Shown here: one piece after another, positions 24,191 to 35,734 of the stretch
Position numbering within the stretch: the first letter of the stretch is position 1
Layout of the letters: every line of letters starts with the position of its first letter
Assembly (NCBI GenBank): GCA_910589415.1
Contig: OU342632.1
Location: 49,713,341 to 49,777,340 of the forward strand
DNA length: 64,000 bases
Reading direction: 5' to 3'
Source of the DNA: Malachius bipustulatus
Lineage: Eukaryota; Arthropoda; Insecta; Coleoptera; Melyridae
Notes under the pieces: model-generated
What the model saw: the letters and a program-made list of their open reading frames with translations, nothing else
Database searches by the model: none
What the model was told of the DNA's origin: nothing
Made by a program: the position numbers and the translations under genes

Positions 24191-25497
24191 AATAGCTATT
24201 TATGATATTGGTGTTAAAAGTGAAGTTTTATTTTGTGAGTGAAAAGGTTTGTGAAATGAGCGAAGCGTAGCGGAGCGTAGCGGAGCGAATTTTACAAATT
24301 CACGAACATATAATTAAATCACTTTTAAGACGAATATTATCATACAATGGTTTTTCTAAAACTGCTCTATTTTGATAATAAAATAGATGAATTTAGAATG
24401 ACACAACTTCAAATTGCATTTTAAAATATTACAGATCAGTACAAGTAGTGTACTATGCATAGAAACCGTTGCCGACGCTATGGTTACTAACAAATAAATG
24501 CGTGCATACAAATAAAAGAGATGCCATACCTAATAATAATTATTATTGATTGCAATTTCTGAACAATTATTATTGTCTTGAATTCTTGACTAGGTACTTA
24601 TTTTTTTATTAATATGTTTGCCAGTAATAAAAAGAATATGAAAAAATCTTACTACCTATAATTTTGTCTGATTTCATCATGAGAAAATGTAGTTTAAAAA
24701 GAGAATGTAAGTACAGAAAAAGTAGATAGAATTACTTTTAACACGAGTGTTGTAATGTACTTTTAACACTAGTGTTAAAAGTACTTTTAACACGCTTCCA
24801 TTTAAACAATCACTTTTAACACGGTCAGCTGTCGTTAAAAGTGATGTATGTGTCTTTTAATGGCATTTGCACAAAAACATTTTTTTGTGCCATTGAAGCC
24901 CATGGAAGCGGGTTAAAAAAAATTGTAACAGTGTTAAAAATACATTACAATACTCGTGTTAAAAGTAATTCTATCTACTTTATCTGTACTTACTTACATT
25001 CTCTTTTTAAACTACATTTTCTCATGACGAAATCAGACAAAATTATAGGTAAGTAATAAGATTTTTTCGTATTCTTTTTATTACTGGCAAACATATTAAT
25101 AAAAAATAAGTACCTAGTCAAGAATTCAAGACAATAATAATTGTTCAGAAATTGCAAATAATAATAATTAATATGACATCTCTTTTATTTGCATGCACGC
25201 ATTTGTTAGTAACCATAGCGTCAGCAACGGTTGCTATTGCATAGTACACTACTTGTACTTACTTGTCTGTAATATTTTAAAATGCAATTTGAAGTTGAGT
25301 GTCATTCTAAATTCATCAATTTTATTATCAAAATAGAGCAGTTTTACAAAAACCATTGTATGATATTCGTCTTAAAAGTGATTTTATTTTGTTCGTGAAT
25401 TTGTAGAATTCGCTCCGCTACGCTTCGCTCATTTCACAAACCTTTTCACTAACAAAATAAAACTTAACTTCTAACATTAATATCATAAATAGCTATT
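24191..25497. mobile_element. 1.3-kb palindromic element with TTTTAACAC repeats
   Basis: AATAGCTATTTATGATATT opens and its inverse closes the element. The arms of about 620 bp match throughout, including GTGTACTATGCATAG-like, AACCGTTGCCGACGC/GCGTCAGCAACGGTT and AAATCAGACAAAATTATAGG blocks. Near the centre, CTTTTAACAC and its inverse GTGTTAAAAG occur repeatedly between 24740 and 24970. Each arm has a CGTAGCGGAG-type G/C-rich tract (24258-24292; 25409-25432). No protein. One half-copy lies at 60210-60817. Confidence 0.85.
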
Positions 25498-26581
25498 AAA
25501 TTTGTTTTACCGCCGCATATGTTTCATCAATGAACTATGAATTATCAGCCGCGCTTCTTAATTTTTTGTCGTTTCAATTGACTTTGTATAAACTCTACTT
25601 TAAAAGTTACCAAGTTTTTTTTGTGAACATAAAATCGCAAGTTTCAAACATTAAGATGGTCTTTGATTGACTATACCACCATCGCAAGTTTCATCTTTTA
25701 GTTTTAAAAAGCAAGGTCGCAAGGTATATTTCTTTTAAATAAATTGCTATAATGCAAAAATACAGTCAGAAAATCTGAACACGATAATGTAAAAAAATAC
25801 GTTGTTCTATTTGAAAAAATTAACCGGGTAAAAATGGGACACCTGTACCTATACCTATAGCTGAAAATAATGTTGGCTTATGCATACGTAGGAATTTTAG
25901 TTTAAAAGTTCTGTGCTAAAATTGTTAAAATACCAAGAATTTATGAGGTGATCCAAGAATGGTTGATTGGCTATTATGCGGTTATTATACGAAACGCAGC
26001 TCGTAATGCTTGCGCTGGCGACTGTAAACACAGTTGCTCTCGGGTTAAATTATTTTACTGGAGAGGAGATTGAAGAGCTCGTGATGCTTATGAATTGATG
26101 TAAACATATCATCACTCAATGCACCGTTGCCAATTTTACCGGGACTCGAATAATCGGCTGTGCGTCTACAGGCTTCGAAAAATGCTCGACATATACACAA
26201 TTATATACTAACGTGCGCCGCTCCCTCTGTAGAACGTTTCGTTGAACTATGTCGCGTATGTTTTAGGGTACCCCGGTGTCAAAGTGATGCCCTGGGCAAA
26301 ATTTATCCAACGTTTCCACCGATAGATGGCCATGCTGTACGACGTTTATACACGTTAAAATTTTCGAAGCCCGAAGTCGGGCTTCACATGGTAGGTCCAG
26401 GCTTCGAATACTCAACTGAACATAGCATTTTAGGCTTCGTATGGGCTCTTAATATGTCTATATTTATATATTCAAAATAAATTTAACGGGCATATCGCTC
26501 TAACCTAGGGCTTCCTGAGAGATTATATTATATATATTATATTATGATTAACATCATCATTATTATATTTATATATATATA
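25498..26581. other. Unassigned, locally G/C-richer
   Basis: 25975-26490 is richer in G/C than its surroundings and has a 106-codon open frame (26160-26480, +) without recognisable domains. GAAGCCCGA at 26366 is followed at once by its inverse TCGGGCTTC at 26377, an exact small hairpin, and AGGCTTCG occurs three times nearby. I cannot tell whether this is an exon or an old repeat. A TA/TTA-rich tract follows at 26520-26585. Confidence 0.35.
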
Positions 26582-28160
26582 TATTTCTCCAAAATCGCGA
26601 AATTTCGATTTTCAAAACGCTCCTGTAGCTTTATCTTTCAAGATTAGTGAATGAAATTTTGGATCCTTGTAAAGCTTTGGAACGGCGTTAGATTTTCGTT
26701 GAAAAAAATTCCTAAAGTCGCGTTACTTCTACAGGGTGTCCTTTCAAAATTCCCCATATCCCGTTTTTGTCATCTCATTTCAGGTCGCAGTTTTCAATCT
26801 AGGGGACTGAAATTTTTGTGGGAGTAAGATATATATAAGAACTGGTCTGGTATTGTACTTGAGCAAAATCGGCCGAGCCGTTTAAAAATGGCGGCCATTT
26901 GAATTTTTGGAAAAATTGCTTTTTTTTGAACCCCTGTATGAGTAAGATGGAAAAATAACTTTGAAACTAAATCAACATGATTGGAGGAAAATTAATTGAA
27001 ATTTGATTTAATGTTATAAAATTTGCATTACTTTTATTAATAAGCCAGTGGCGTGGGTAGGAAAAGGGTAAAAATCGCTAAATTTCTCTAACAATTTATG
27101 AGCACATTTTTGAAGGAATTAAATTGAAATTTTCACAGTAGGCAACTGTACTAATAGCCTCTAGCCCTTAAAAATTTCAAGAAGTAAATAACAAAAATGG
27201 CGGAGTTATTTGAATTTTTTTACATGATGTTTATTTCTCTAAAATTTTAAAAACGCTCCTGTAGCTTCACCTTTCAAGATTAATGAACGAAATTTTTTAC
27301 TCTTGTGAAACTTAGAGATGACGTTTGATTTTCGTAAAAATAATTTTCCTAAAGTTTTGTTACTTTTACAGGGTGTCCCTCCAAATTTCCAAAAAAAAAC
27401 CGGTCATGGAGGCACGGTTTCTGGTCGCAGTTTTCAATTTAGGGGGCTGAAATTTTTTTTGTAGTAATATAACTGCAAGTAGTCGGTCTTGAGTAAAATC
27501 GGAATAGCCGTTCCACAATGGCTGCCTTTTAAATTTTAGGAAAAATTGATAGATTTTGAACCTCTAAATAAGCAAGTTAGAAACAAAAACTTTTAAGCAA
27601 AATTAGCATTATTGGAAGAATAGTTATTGAAATTTGAGTTATTGCAATAAAATTTGCATTTTTTATTATTAAGCCAGTGGCATGGGTAGGAAAAGGGTAA
27701 AAAAGGCTAAATTTCTATAGCCGTTTATTCTATTTTTCTATTTTTGTACGAATCGAACTGAAATTTTTCCAATAGATAACTATACTAATAACCCTTAACT
27801 CTGAAAATTTTCAAGAAGCAAATAAGAAAAATGGCGGAGATATTCGAATAATTTTTAAATTATGTTTATTCCTCTAAAATTTCAAATTTTCAGTTTTCAA
27901 AGCTCCCTTTTCACTTTTTCAGTTCTATTGAAGGTAGTGTAAAAAATAGTATTTTTTAGGTAAAGTCAGCCAGTGGCGGGCAAAGGAAAAGGGGCAAAAT
28001 TGTTCAGTTTTACCATTTATTTTGGTTTTGTTAAATTTAAAAATCCATTCTAAGGCACGTTTTCAAACGAAGTGAAATGCAATTTTCACAGTAAACCACT
28101 ACGCTAATATGACCTGACTAGGGAAAATTTCAGAAAGCCAATTTAAAAAGCGGTCAAAAT
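26582..28160 (+). repeat. Tandem array, about 2.4 units of 650 bp
   Basis: Unit 1 (26582-27236) and unit 2 (27237-27885) align from end to end: AACGCTCCTGTAGCTT, TTACAGGGTGTCC, GGTCGCAGTTTTCAAT, AAGCCAGTGGC.TGGGTAGG and AAAATGGCGGAG recur in the same order and spacing. Unit 3 (27886-28160) is partial, keeping the AGCCAGTGGCGGG and TTTTCACAGTA blocks but lacking the CAGGGTGTCC part. Units differ by roughly a quarter of positions, so the duplication is old. No coding frame persists across units. Confidence 0.8.
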
Positions 28161-28689
28161 ATTCATAAATTGGATCGCATAAAAATACACTATTTCTGCG
28201 ATTGATGCGCAAGAAGGTTTTTATTATTATCGTGTAGGGCATTGTTGCGGTTAGTAATTATTTTAGTAATACTTGAAGAAAAATTATACAAGCTGGCAAC
28301 GTAGCAACCATGCCACCCAACGAGCCCTTGCTGGGCCAGGACACAGCAGGAAGAAGAAGAGAGGAGAGACGCATCGAGACGCTCGTCAGAATCGGACACG
28401 TACCTAACACGTAACACGACCGGCAGGTCCGCAAAAATCGATACTCGCGAACCGGCCACCGGTACAATAATTATTGTTATTTGAATTAAGTTTAATTTAT
28501 CAATATATAATCAAAAATCAAAGTCTCGTTTATCTAATCGTAATATCATATCGCATTCAATCGAATATATCGAAAATCAATTGGTCCTTCGAGAAGAATA
28601 AAATCGAACCAAGCATAAATAATCAAAATCAACAAACCACAAATAGGCATTATAGGCATTCAAATCCTACCTATTCATTGAGTTCAATA
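28161..28689. other. Unassigned
   Basis: 28310-28460 is G/C-richer than its flanks. Short frames on both strands overlap here without a known motif. The A/T-rich part after 28460 shows nothing I recognise. Confidence 0.35.
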
Positions 28690-28855
28690 AAATTTGTAAT
28701 GTAATTTTTGTCAAAATAATCAATAATACATCTTGTTGCTTCTGGTCCAATAGAGAGTAATTTAGCTTCCTTTTTTAGCTAGTAGATCTGCTTTGCTTTT
28801 TCCTTTGTTGCTATGGTGTCCCTTGTTCACTAGAGGCTTAGGTATATTGTTTTTT
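28690..28855 (-). pseudogene. RNase H-like fragment of a non-LTR element
   Basis: On the minus strand KGHHSNKGKSKADLLAKKGS resembles the C-terminal RNase H signature of non-LTR retroelements (GHSxxxGNExAD.LAxxGS). After a frameshift it continues as LLSIGPEAT, as relatives do (IGPEP). Only this short end is recognisable, the rest having decayed. Confidence 0.45.
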
Positions 28856-28859
28856 TCTG

Positions 28860-29876
28860 CTAGCTATACTAGAGAGTTTATGCAGGTTATGTTTTCCAAA
28901 CATATTTATGAAAAATATTCTAGGAAATCGTTCAAGTTTGTAATTACAATTTTTTGTGAAACAGGTTTCTGGTTGTTGAGTTTCTTTGAGTTTTTGTTAT
29001 AAGATGACTGTTTTTGTCAACAAGCAATAAACAAATCGAACGATTCATGGCAGCCAATAAAAATAAATATGCTGTATATAAATCTTGGATGGAGTGCAGA
29101 GGATATACTAAATAGAAAAGTTTTCCCAACCTATGTAAAATATTAACAATAGTTAAAGCATAACTCTCACTTGGTACTTATATTCATACTCTAACAGTGT
29201 ATCACTTTACATCATCCTACGCGAGGCAAATAATGAGGATTTAAATTTTAACTATTTGCGTTATTACAAATTATTACGAAAAGAAAATAAAAGGAAGCCC
29301 GAAAAAAGGGGTAATAAAAATGATCAACAAAACTTTATGCATATTTTAATTATCTCAGAATTATTAAATAGATGAATAAGTGTAATTGTAAAATTATGTC
29401 TTAATTTAACGACTTCAATAAGGAATTCGATCTATGGTTCTTGCTTTTGTTAGACTCTGAGATCATCTAGTAACAAAAGGGGTTTTACGATATCAAAGGA
29501 ACCTTGCTTTGTGTGTACTTCCTATTTATTATTTAATTTTCTTTAATTAATGTTGAGCATTAGTGTAGCTTTTGAAACGGGATTTACATAAAGCGTTGAG
29601 TTATTATGTCAGGCGCATTTAAAATGGCTTTATGATGCCTCCATTTAGATATGCCCTTCTACCCATTTATTATTTAAGTAAGGCCTTAACTCGTTTTTTG
29701 ATTAATATCCCTGTAACAAATAATTAAGCAACTGTTAAACTTTTCCTCAAAGGTTTTGTGGTGCTGTAAATTTTTATTCAAACCAGGAGCTTCCCTATCA
29801 TTTTATTAGAGGTTTGTAAATTTATACAATAAATAAAAATGAAGTATGCGTAGAGTATCTGCTAGTCTAAATATAA
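28860..29876. other. Spacer, no gene recognised
   Basis: Two 60-70 codon frames near 28793-29129 probably overlap the decayed retroelement next to them. I see nothing in 29130-29876. Confidence 0.4.
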
Positions 29877-31474
29877 CAGAGCGTCCCAAATTTTCTTAAT
29901 CAAAAGGATATCCGCATTATATCAAAACAAAAACAAATTAAATTTGAGAAACTTCAAATGTATCTACCCCTAACGCTTTACGGCTACACCCTCAATACAA
30001 TTTAACGCCTGTCAACCCCAAAGTATTCAACCCCTACTTGTTTTCTTTTTTTTTTTCAAATTACACCCCATTTTTTTTTTCTCGTCGGGATAACCGACTT
30101 CGTTCAGAATACAATGACATGGGATTCTTGAAAATCTATACATATTTAGTTTTATTTTGTCAAAAACAGTAAAATTTCTTAAAAAACAGAGGGATGCGAT
30201 CACGGTGTAAGATATATAAGGTGAGTGAAAGAAATATGTATCTTAATAGTAAGCGAAGGGCTGAAAACCTCAACGTCAGTGTATGAGAGAGTCACGTTAG
30301 CTGGGCTCTGACATCTTGTTCTTACACATGAAAATTGCCACTATCAGGATGTCATGCTACTCTATTTTATTTTTTTCTGAATAAGTGATAAGCAAAACTT
30401 GGTTGAAAGTGTATTTGTGCAGAAATTGCTGCGATGAAATTACCACGGGTATTACATCAATTGGAATAAAATTAGAACATATAAGAGCACGCGTTTATCA
30501 GTGATTATGCGTGAATCATTTTTATGCTAGCGCTTCCCCGAATTAAAGGCTCGGCAGAAAAAAGCATTTCGATAGAGAGTAACAAGACACTTGGATAAAC
30601 CTGGGGTAATATGCGATATCTGCTCGCGCTTACATCTCTCGTTCCGTCACCTTATGTATCTTACACCGTGGTTGTAACGAAGTAAAAAAAAAAAACACCC
30701 TGAGGTCGTTTCAAATGAAATTATATGCTTCCGCCAAATTTTTGTTTCCATGGTTACACTTGACAACAATAAAGCGTGACTATGGTAACGAATAATAACA
30801 ATACCCAAGTCAAATGTCACGTTTCGCGCGTTGACAAGATATAGTCGAGGTATAATTTGACAGTAGTTTGCCAGCATTAGTGCTTAGAATGCTTAGATTC
30901 CCAAAAATCGCATCAATAAACTGCTGTCAGTGTATTTAGAGCGCAGTTAGAAATCCTGCCGAGCAATAAAAATTAGGACTGTTTGAAAAAAAAAACAAGT
31001 ACCTACCTAGGGGATGTTTACTTGGGGATTGAAGGACGTAAATGTGTATTATGGATGCAGCCGAAAAGCCTCAGGGGTGTATTTGAAATCTCCCAAGTAT
31101 AGCATTATTATAGTTTCCCAAATTGATAATGATATAATTTTTAAAAGACCTCAAGATTCCTTTTGACTCATTGGCAAATCTGGTTTTAAAAGATATTTTA
31201 TTTATTTTGATAACCTAAATATGCATAGATTTTCAAAGATCGCATGTCACTGTATTAAGAAAAGTCAGTAATCCTACTGAGCAAAAAAAAAATGGAGGTG
31301 TAATTAGGGAAAAAAAAACAACAAAGAAATTACTACTTGTGGGGTTGAAAGGCGTAAAGTTGTATTAAGGGGCAGCTGCAAAGCCTTATATTATTTGAAG
31401 TTTCCCAAATTTAATTTCTTTCTGTTTTGAAATAACTCGGATATCCCTTAATTAAGAAAATTTGGGACACCCTG
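29877..31474. mobile_element. Fold-back element with a duplicated right arm
   Basis: CAGAGCGTCCCAAATTTTCT at the left faces AAATTTGGGACACCCTG at the right. The left arm of about 230 bp (to about 30105) pairs with 31245-31474. A second, diverged copy of the right arm (30900-31135, same orientation) lies just inside it: both contain the GAGCA(A)TAAAAA or GAGCAAAAAAAA, GGCGTAAA/GGACGTAAA and TTTGAA(G/A)T(T/C)TCCCAA blocks. The middle contains another element, 30201-30670. Confidence 0.75.
30201..30670. mobile_element. TIR element CACGGTGTAAGATA, 470 bp
   Basis: CACGGTGTAAGATATATAAG at the left and CTTATGTATCTTACACCGTG at the right are inverted with one mismatch, extending through GGTGA. No target duplication is evident and there is no coding frame. 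It is nested inside the fold-back 29877-31474. Confidence 0.7.
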
Positions 31475-32090
31475 TAGGTATATAGGTATAATACGTATAA
31501 AAGCCCAAAGCATTTCAGGAACAACTAACTAGAATCCTTCCTAAGTGAAATACCAGACATTAACACGGAAGAATCCCCCAATTCCTGTTTCCTGTGTTTC
31601 ACAGCCTGGACAAAACATTGTTGCCAAATTAAATAAATTGTATTAGGTATGTAATATAAAAGATTATTTTGGTAGATTTATAGATCTTTAGATTTATAGA
31701 TTTATACATACGACTATGTAGTCGTTTATATGTCGTAACATATATGGCGTTTGTTTTTCAGTGTTCGGATACAACGAAATAGGGTAATTATAGTGATACA
31801 GGTACTTATCTAGGTGTTTAGCCGAAAAAATACCGAAAAAATATTTTCCCATGTACTTATATCTATGAAAAATGTCAAATAGTCACATAAATAATCCGAA
31901 CCCTACTCCATCAAGTTTTTTTTGCGATTCCACCGCGGACTTGAATTCATGAACTACTGCAAGAGAATAACTTAAGAGAATAACTGCAAGAAGTTACCAA
32001 GAAAAAACTTCAGGGTGTTCCTGTCGTCATGTTACTGTATGATAACTGTTTATAACTCACTTGTAGGGATTGTTATTGATTACTACTGTT
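31475..32090. other. Spacer, no gene recognised
   Basis: Nothing beyond short A/T-rich tracts was recognised. Confidence 0.4.
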
Positions 32091-32094
32091 GTTT

Positions 32095-32490
32095 CGTATG
32101 GTTTCCTTATTTTCACAGTCGCATATTCAAAGACTTGAGAATGTTCAAAGAAACTGCGTGAAGTACTTGTGCCACAAAATTAATGTGAGATTTCTGAGTG
32201 ATTTTCATAATCACCAGTTAGTTTATTTTGGACTACAGTCGATATCGTTGAGACATGTATATTTTAGTTTTTTTTTTCACATAAAATTTTGAAGGATGAG
32301 ACAAGATGTGCGGAACTTCTAAATTTATTTCAGTTACATGTTCTTTCCCGTTCGGTACGCAATCAAACTATATTGCATGTGAATCACCACAAAACCTGCT
32401 ATGGTGTCAAACTCCCCAGTTGACAGGTGTTGTTGAATTGTAAATACTTAAAGCGAGCATTCGATATCTTTAATGGTGTACGTGTAATCG
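32095..32490 (+). pseudogene. Non-LTR reverse transcriptase C-terminal remnant
   Basis: Frame 1 reads SHIQRLENVQRNCVKYLCHK, the region after the polymerase core in non-LTR retroelements (usually RLExVQRRFxKYL). After a frameshift near 32270 it continues ILKDETRCAELLNLF, then LSRSVRNQTILHV and YLKRAFDIFN, in the order seen in relatives. The catalytic core is absent, so the copy is 5'-truncated and dead. Its 3' end runs into the palindrome at 32547. Confidence 0.75.
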
Positions 32491-32546
32491 AGCTTTCCAT
32501 TTTAGAGGACTCACCCTGTATGTGTTGTGTCAATGCTATATTATAT

Positions 32547-32666
32547 AACTAAACAGATACATGAAGTCTCCGCATCTAACGTCTTCATAGCATTAAATAA
32601 ATATTTATTTATTTATTTAATGCTATGAAGACGTTAGATGCGGAGACTTCATGTATCTGTTTAGTT
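32547..32666. repeat. Near-perfect 120-bp palindrome
   Basis: The left arm starts AACTAAACAGATACATGAAG and the right arm is its exact inverse through about 57 bp; the centre is made of AAAT units (TTAAATAAATATTTATTT). I could find no mismatch in the arms. It lies at the 3' end of the retroelement remnant ending around 32490. Confidence 0.9.
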
Positions 32667-33042
32667 GATTGGCTTTAATTGGCAATTTTTTTATTAATAT
32701 TTTACATGCTCAGCAGTGGTGCATGTGTTATTTTACAGCATGCGTAATGTACGTCGTTATTTAACTGAAATCGGAAGGAAAATGAACGTGTTTTTTACAA
32801 CAGTTGTAGAGAAACTATTTATATTTTTTATTTTTCGCAATAATTCAAAAGTTATTTCAAAATAAAAATTTATTTTTGAATCCAGTACCGAAGAACGCCG
32901 ACAGCTCCTGAACAAACCCTAGCTCGTGTGACGTAATAATGTTATAGTTTTCAATCATTGCAGTTGACAGTTGATACAGAAGTAATTGTTTTGATCTATT
33001 TAATTTTGTTATCGTTGTTAAATATTCAAATTTATTTTGAAA

Positions 33043-33201
33043 ATGTCGAATCTCAAAAGTTATCGTTCTTGTTTTGTACCATTATGTACGAATACTACAA
33101 AAACAACTCCTGGCAATGTTTTTAAATGTTTCCCAAGATGACAAACGTCGAAATAAATGGTTTCAAAGTGCACCGTTCTTTTGTTTGAAGATCATTTCAA
33201 T
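33043..33201 (+). pseudogene. THAP-domain first exon remnant
   Basis: A Met codon in good context (GAAAATGTCG) opens MSNLKSYRSCFVPLC, the Cys-x-x-x-x-Cys start of a THAP zinc-binding DNA-binding domain. A frameshift near 33136 is followed by DDKRRNKWF, the central THAP block, and, after another frame change, by FEDHFN, the closing Cys/His-type block (normally CxxHF). GTAAGTAATT follows directly at 33202, a strong splice donor, matching the position where many THAP-containing genes and P-element-like transposases have an intron. With two frameshifts it cannot make the domain. A host THAP gene or a P-like transposon is equally possible. Confidence 0.7.
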
Positions 33202-33853
33202 GTAAGTAATTCAGGGACGGTGCATTATAGCTCACTCCGATTTTTGGATTTTTTTTTTTGCATGAGTCGTTAATTTACGCTCAATTTAGATGATATCTTG
33301 AAAAAAAAATTGCGAACCGTTAATAAAATATCGAGAAAATTGAGTTTGAAACATCGCAAAATTGCCCAAAAATTACACTTCATGTCCAGTTAAATTCACT
33401 AAACTGACAGATTCGTAGAACTGAGAATGATCATGTTGTGCAGCGTTGTCATATCTATTATTTATTACTAACATCTTGTGAAATAAAAAATTTTGGAAAA
33501 TTTATTTTTTAAGTTTTTTGCATTAAATATCAAAATTATTGATAAAAAAGTTTTAAAATCAATAAAAAAAATCAATAATTTTTTTTTCAAAATCCCAATT
33601 ACGACAAATCTCACTTAAATCTTAATTAAAACTACTTTTCACGGTTCTCCACAAATCTATCAATCCACAAATCTACAATATAATAGCGTAATATAAAACG
33701 CTATTCTATTATTATTCTAGGCCAATAATGAAAAAAAAAGTTCCTAGTAACATAATACGATCCTTCTGAAAAGAGTATACAGTATCATAACTGCGGTATG
33801 TTAGAACGCTTGCGGAAAAAATGTATTTATTATTTCTATCATTTATTGTTTAG
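33202..33853. other. Possible intron or spacer
   Basis: A/T-rich, bounded by a donor-like GTAAGT at 33202 and an acceptor-like TTATTGTTTAG ending at 33853. There is no reason to connect the two, and I see nothing else in it. Confidence 0.3.
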
Positions 33854-33940
33854 GATAAGCCTCAAGCTTTTCACGTTGGCAACCGTGGAAGCAATGGATG
33901 GACCATCGTATACACAGACCCGGAACTGGAATTCCCATAA
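33854..33940 (+). CDS. Candidate terminal exon, unknown protein
   Basis: After a pyrimidine-rich stretch ending TTTAG, a frame of 28 codons plus stop reads DKPQAFHVGNRGSNGWTIVY and then TDPELEFP. It has G/C-richer, protein-like codon use compared with the A/T-rich DNA around it, and no transposon similarity that I can see. I do not recognise the family. It could be the last exon of a host gene whose other exons lie outside or were not found; a chance frame cannot be excluded at this length. Confidence 0.3.
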   Translation, partial: DKPQAFHVGNRGSNGWTIVYTDPELEFP

Positions 33941-34588
33941 AAGGCGATGCACAGAGACGCCCTGTGCCGTTCTTTAGGGTCAGAAATAACCACCTTTGCC
34001 TCTAGATAACTGTCCTATAAAGTCCGTTAATGAGTTCCCCGTTCACAGGTGTTTGCGTGTTCCGCTAATATTTCAGTTCGCTCTGCGCTCCAGTCTAATA
34101 GGTGATTATGTAGTGACGCCAGTTCTCTGTTTAGTTTTTTGTTTGGCATCAAATGACATACGCTTCATTATGAGGGATTTGCGGCTTCGGTTTTTGAAGC
34201 GAATTTAATCGAGGATGGTTAAATAGACGTTAATGGAACGGAGGGGTACTTCGGTTGATTAATTCGCCTGCGTTGTAAATAAATGTGGTTTGAATGGTGC
34301 TTTCTGATACTCTTTATCTCCTTCCAATGTTTACTGAATTTAGCTTTCAAAAATTAGATGGTTTTCAGTAATTTTTGTCAGGATAATCAGTAATTAGTAA
34401 TTTAAGTGCGGATTTCCATGTTAAACCGGTGGGAATATTTCGTTTTACCTACTATTATACATCTAATAGGTATAGTATATTATGTATACAGAGTGTACCT
34501 ATTTAAATTTTCGATTTTTTTTTTGAAGGAATCCATCATTTGGCCTACAGAGACCGCTTCGACTGAGCTGGGACACCTTTATTATATA
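33941..34588. other. Unassigned
   Basis: 33941-34260 is somewhat G/C-richer and could be the 3' end of the candidate exon before it. A 70-codon frame at 33996-34208 has no recognisable motif. Confidence 0.3.
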
Positions 34589-34804
34589 CAGGGTGTTGAT
34601 TAATAGGTGTTACAAACTTAAAGGGCATGTAGGAAATTCAAAAATAGGCGAAAAATTTTCAGTAACTATAACTTGGAGATTTTTGATAATATGATAGTTG
34701 CTCTCGTTTTATTATGTCATAGAGATATTAAAATTATACGAATATTATTTTTATTCGGTTCAATTATGACAAATGACAGTGTCAATAAAAGCTGGAACAC
34801 CCTG
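34589..34804. mobile_element. Small TIR element, 216 bp
   Basis: CAGGGTGTTGATTAATAGGT begins it after TA; GGAACACCCTG ends it. The inverted match is limited to about 10 bp. The left 60 bp occur inverted at 5460-5510. Confidence 0.5.
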
Positions 34805-35139
34805 TGTATAGGTATTCGATGCCTTGTTTTTTGGACCGATGTACCTATAGCGACACCAGAGTTGTTTATACCTACTATGACTAGATGACTGCCTACTCTC
34901 CACTTACGGCAAAAGTGACGCTGTGCCTCTATACCATTTCAATGTCAATTTCAAAAAAAGTTACCTCTATTTCAGAAAAAAAAATCAAAAACAGAAAAGA
35001 TAACTTCAATTTAAGAATAGTAAAATCAATTTCAGGATATGTAAAACAGCTTGAGAATTAATTAAATCAAATGCAGAATAATAGGTAAATGCAATTTCAG
35101 AAGATCATATTTAAAGATCTTCCTGGCAATAAGAGTTTA

Positions 35140-35370
35140 TCATTATATGAACGATTTTGATGCTTCACGAGATATGGCAATGCCACGAGCTTTAGCAAGT
35201 TCATAACGTTCATAATTCATCCAAAAAAGCTCTAGTAATTTGGAATATGATTCAATAAAAGTAGAAAAATTTTCTTTTTCTACTCTTATCGAATAAAAAA
35301 TATGTCTTAGTAGAACTTTTTGGATTAGAGCTCTACACAAAATACGTGAACCTTTCTCAATAAATATTTT
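35140..35370 (+). repeat. Dispersed repeat, copy 1
   Basis: The part 35240-35370 (AAAATTTTCTTTTTCTACTC, TTTTTGGATTAGAGCT, GTGAACCTTTCTC) recurs in the same orientation at 37432-37560, about 10% different. The first part (GCCACGAGCTTTAGCAAG) recurs near 42580. The frame at 35143-35340 on the other strand is repeat sequence, not a gene. Confidence 0.65.
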
Positions 35371-35734
35371 TCACAAAGGTATAATAACGGAGGTTGAACT
35401 CTTCAGTTAATTGGTGTTTTTTCCACATAATATGGGCAACAAAAAATAATTGTTTAACATCTAATAGCTAGGGAACGATACATAGTATCAAAATTTTGAA
35501 AGAGTATTTTTGTTTTCAAATTAGAACGCATAATGTAAAGATATGATCATCTGTGAAGAATATCCAGAGGCGTAGACGATGGGGTGGCAAAATAGGGGCC
35601 ACTGCCCACTATCTATTCCACTGAACAGATTTGTAAAAAGTTATTATCAGTAAACAATAGGTATCTATCTAAGAATTATACGTATCAAATTTGAACAACA
35701 TCACTCAAGCGGCCCTAAAGTTATTACTCGTTAT

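Noticed and set aside
28190..28467. Two minus-strand frames and a plus-strand MPPNEPLLGQDTAG frame
   Set aside because: Locally G/C-rich, but frames conflict with each other and none shows a known domain.
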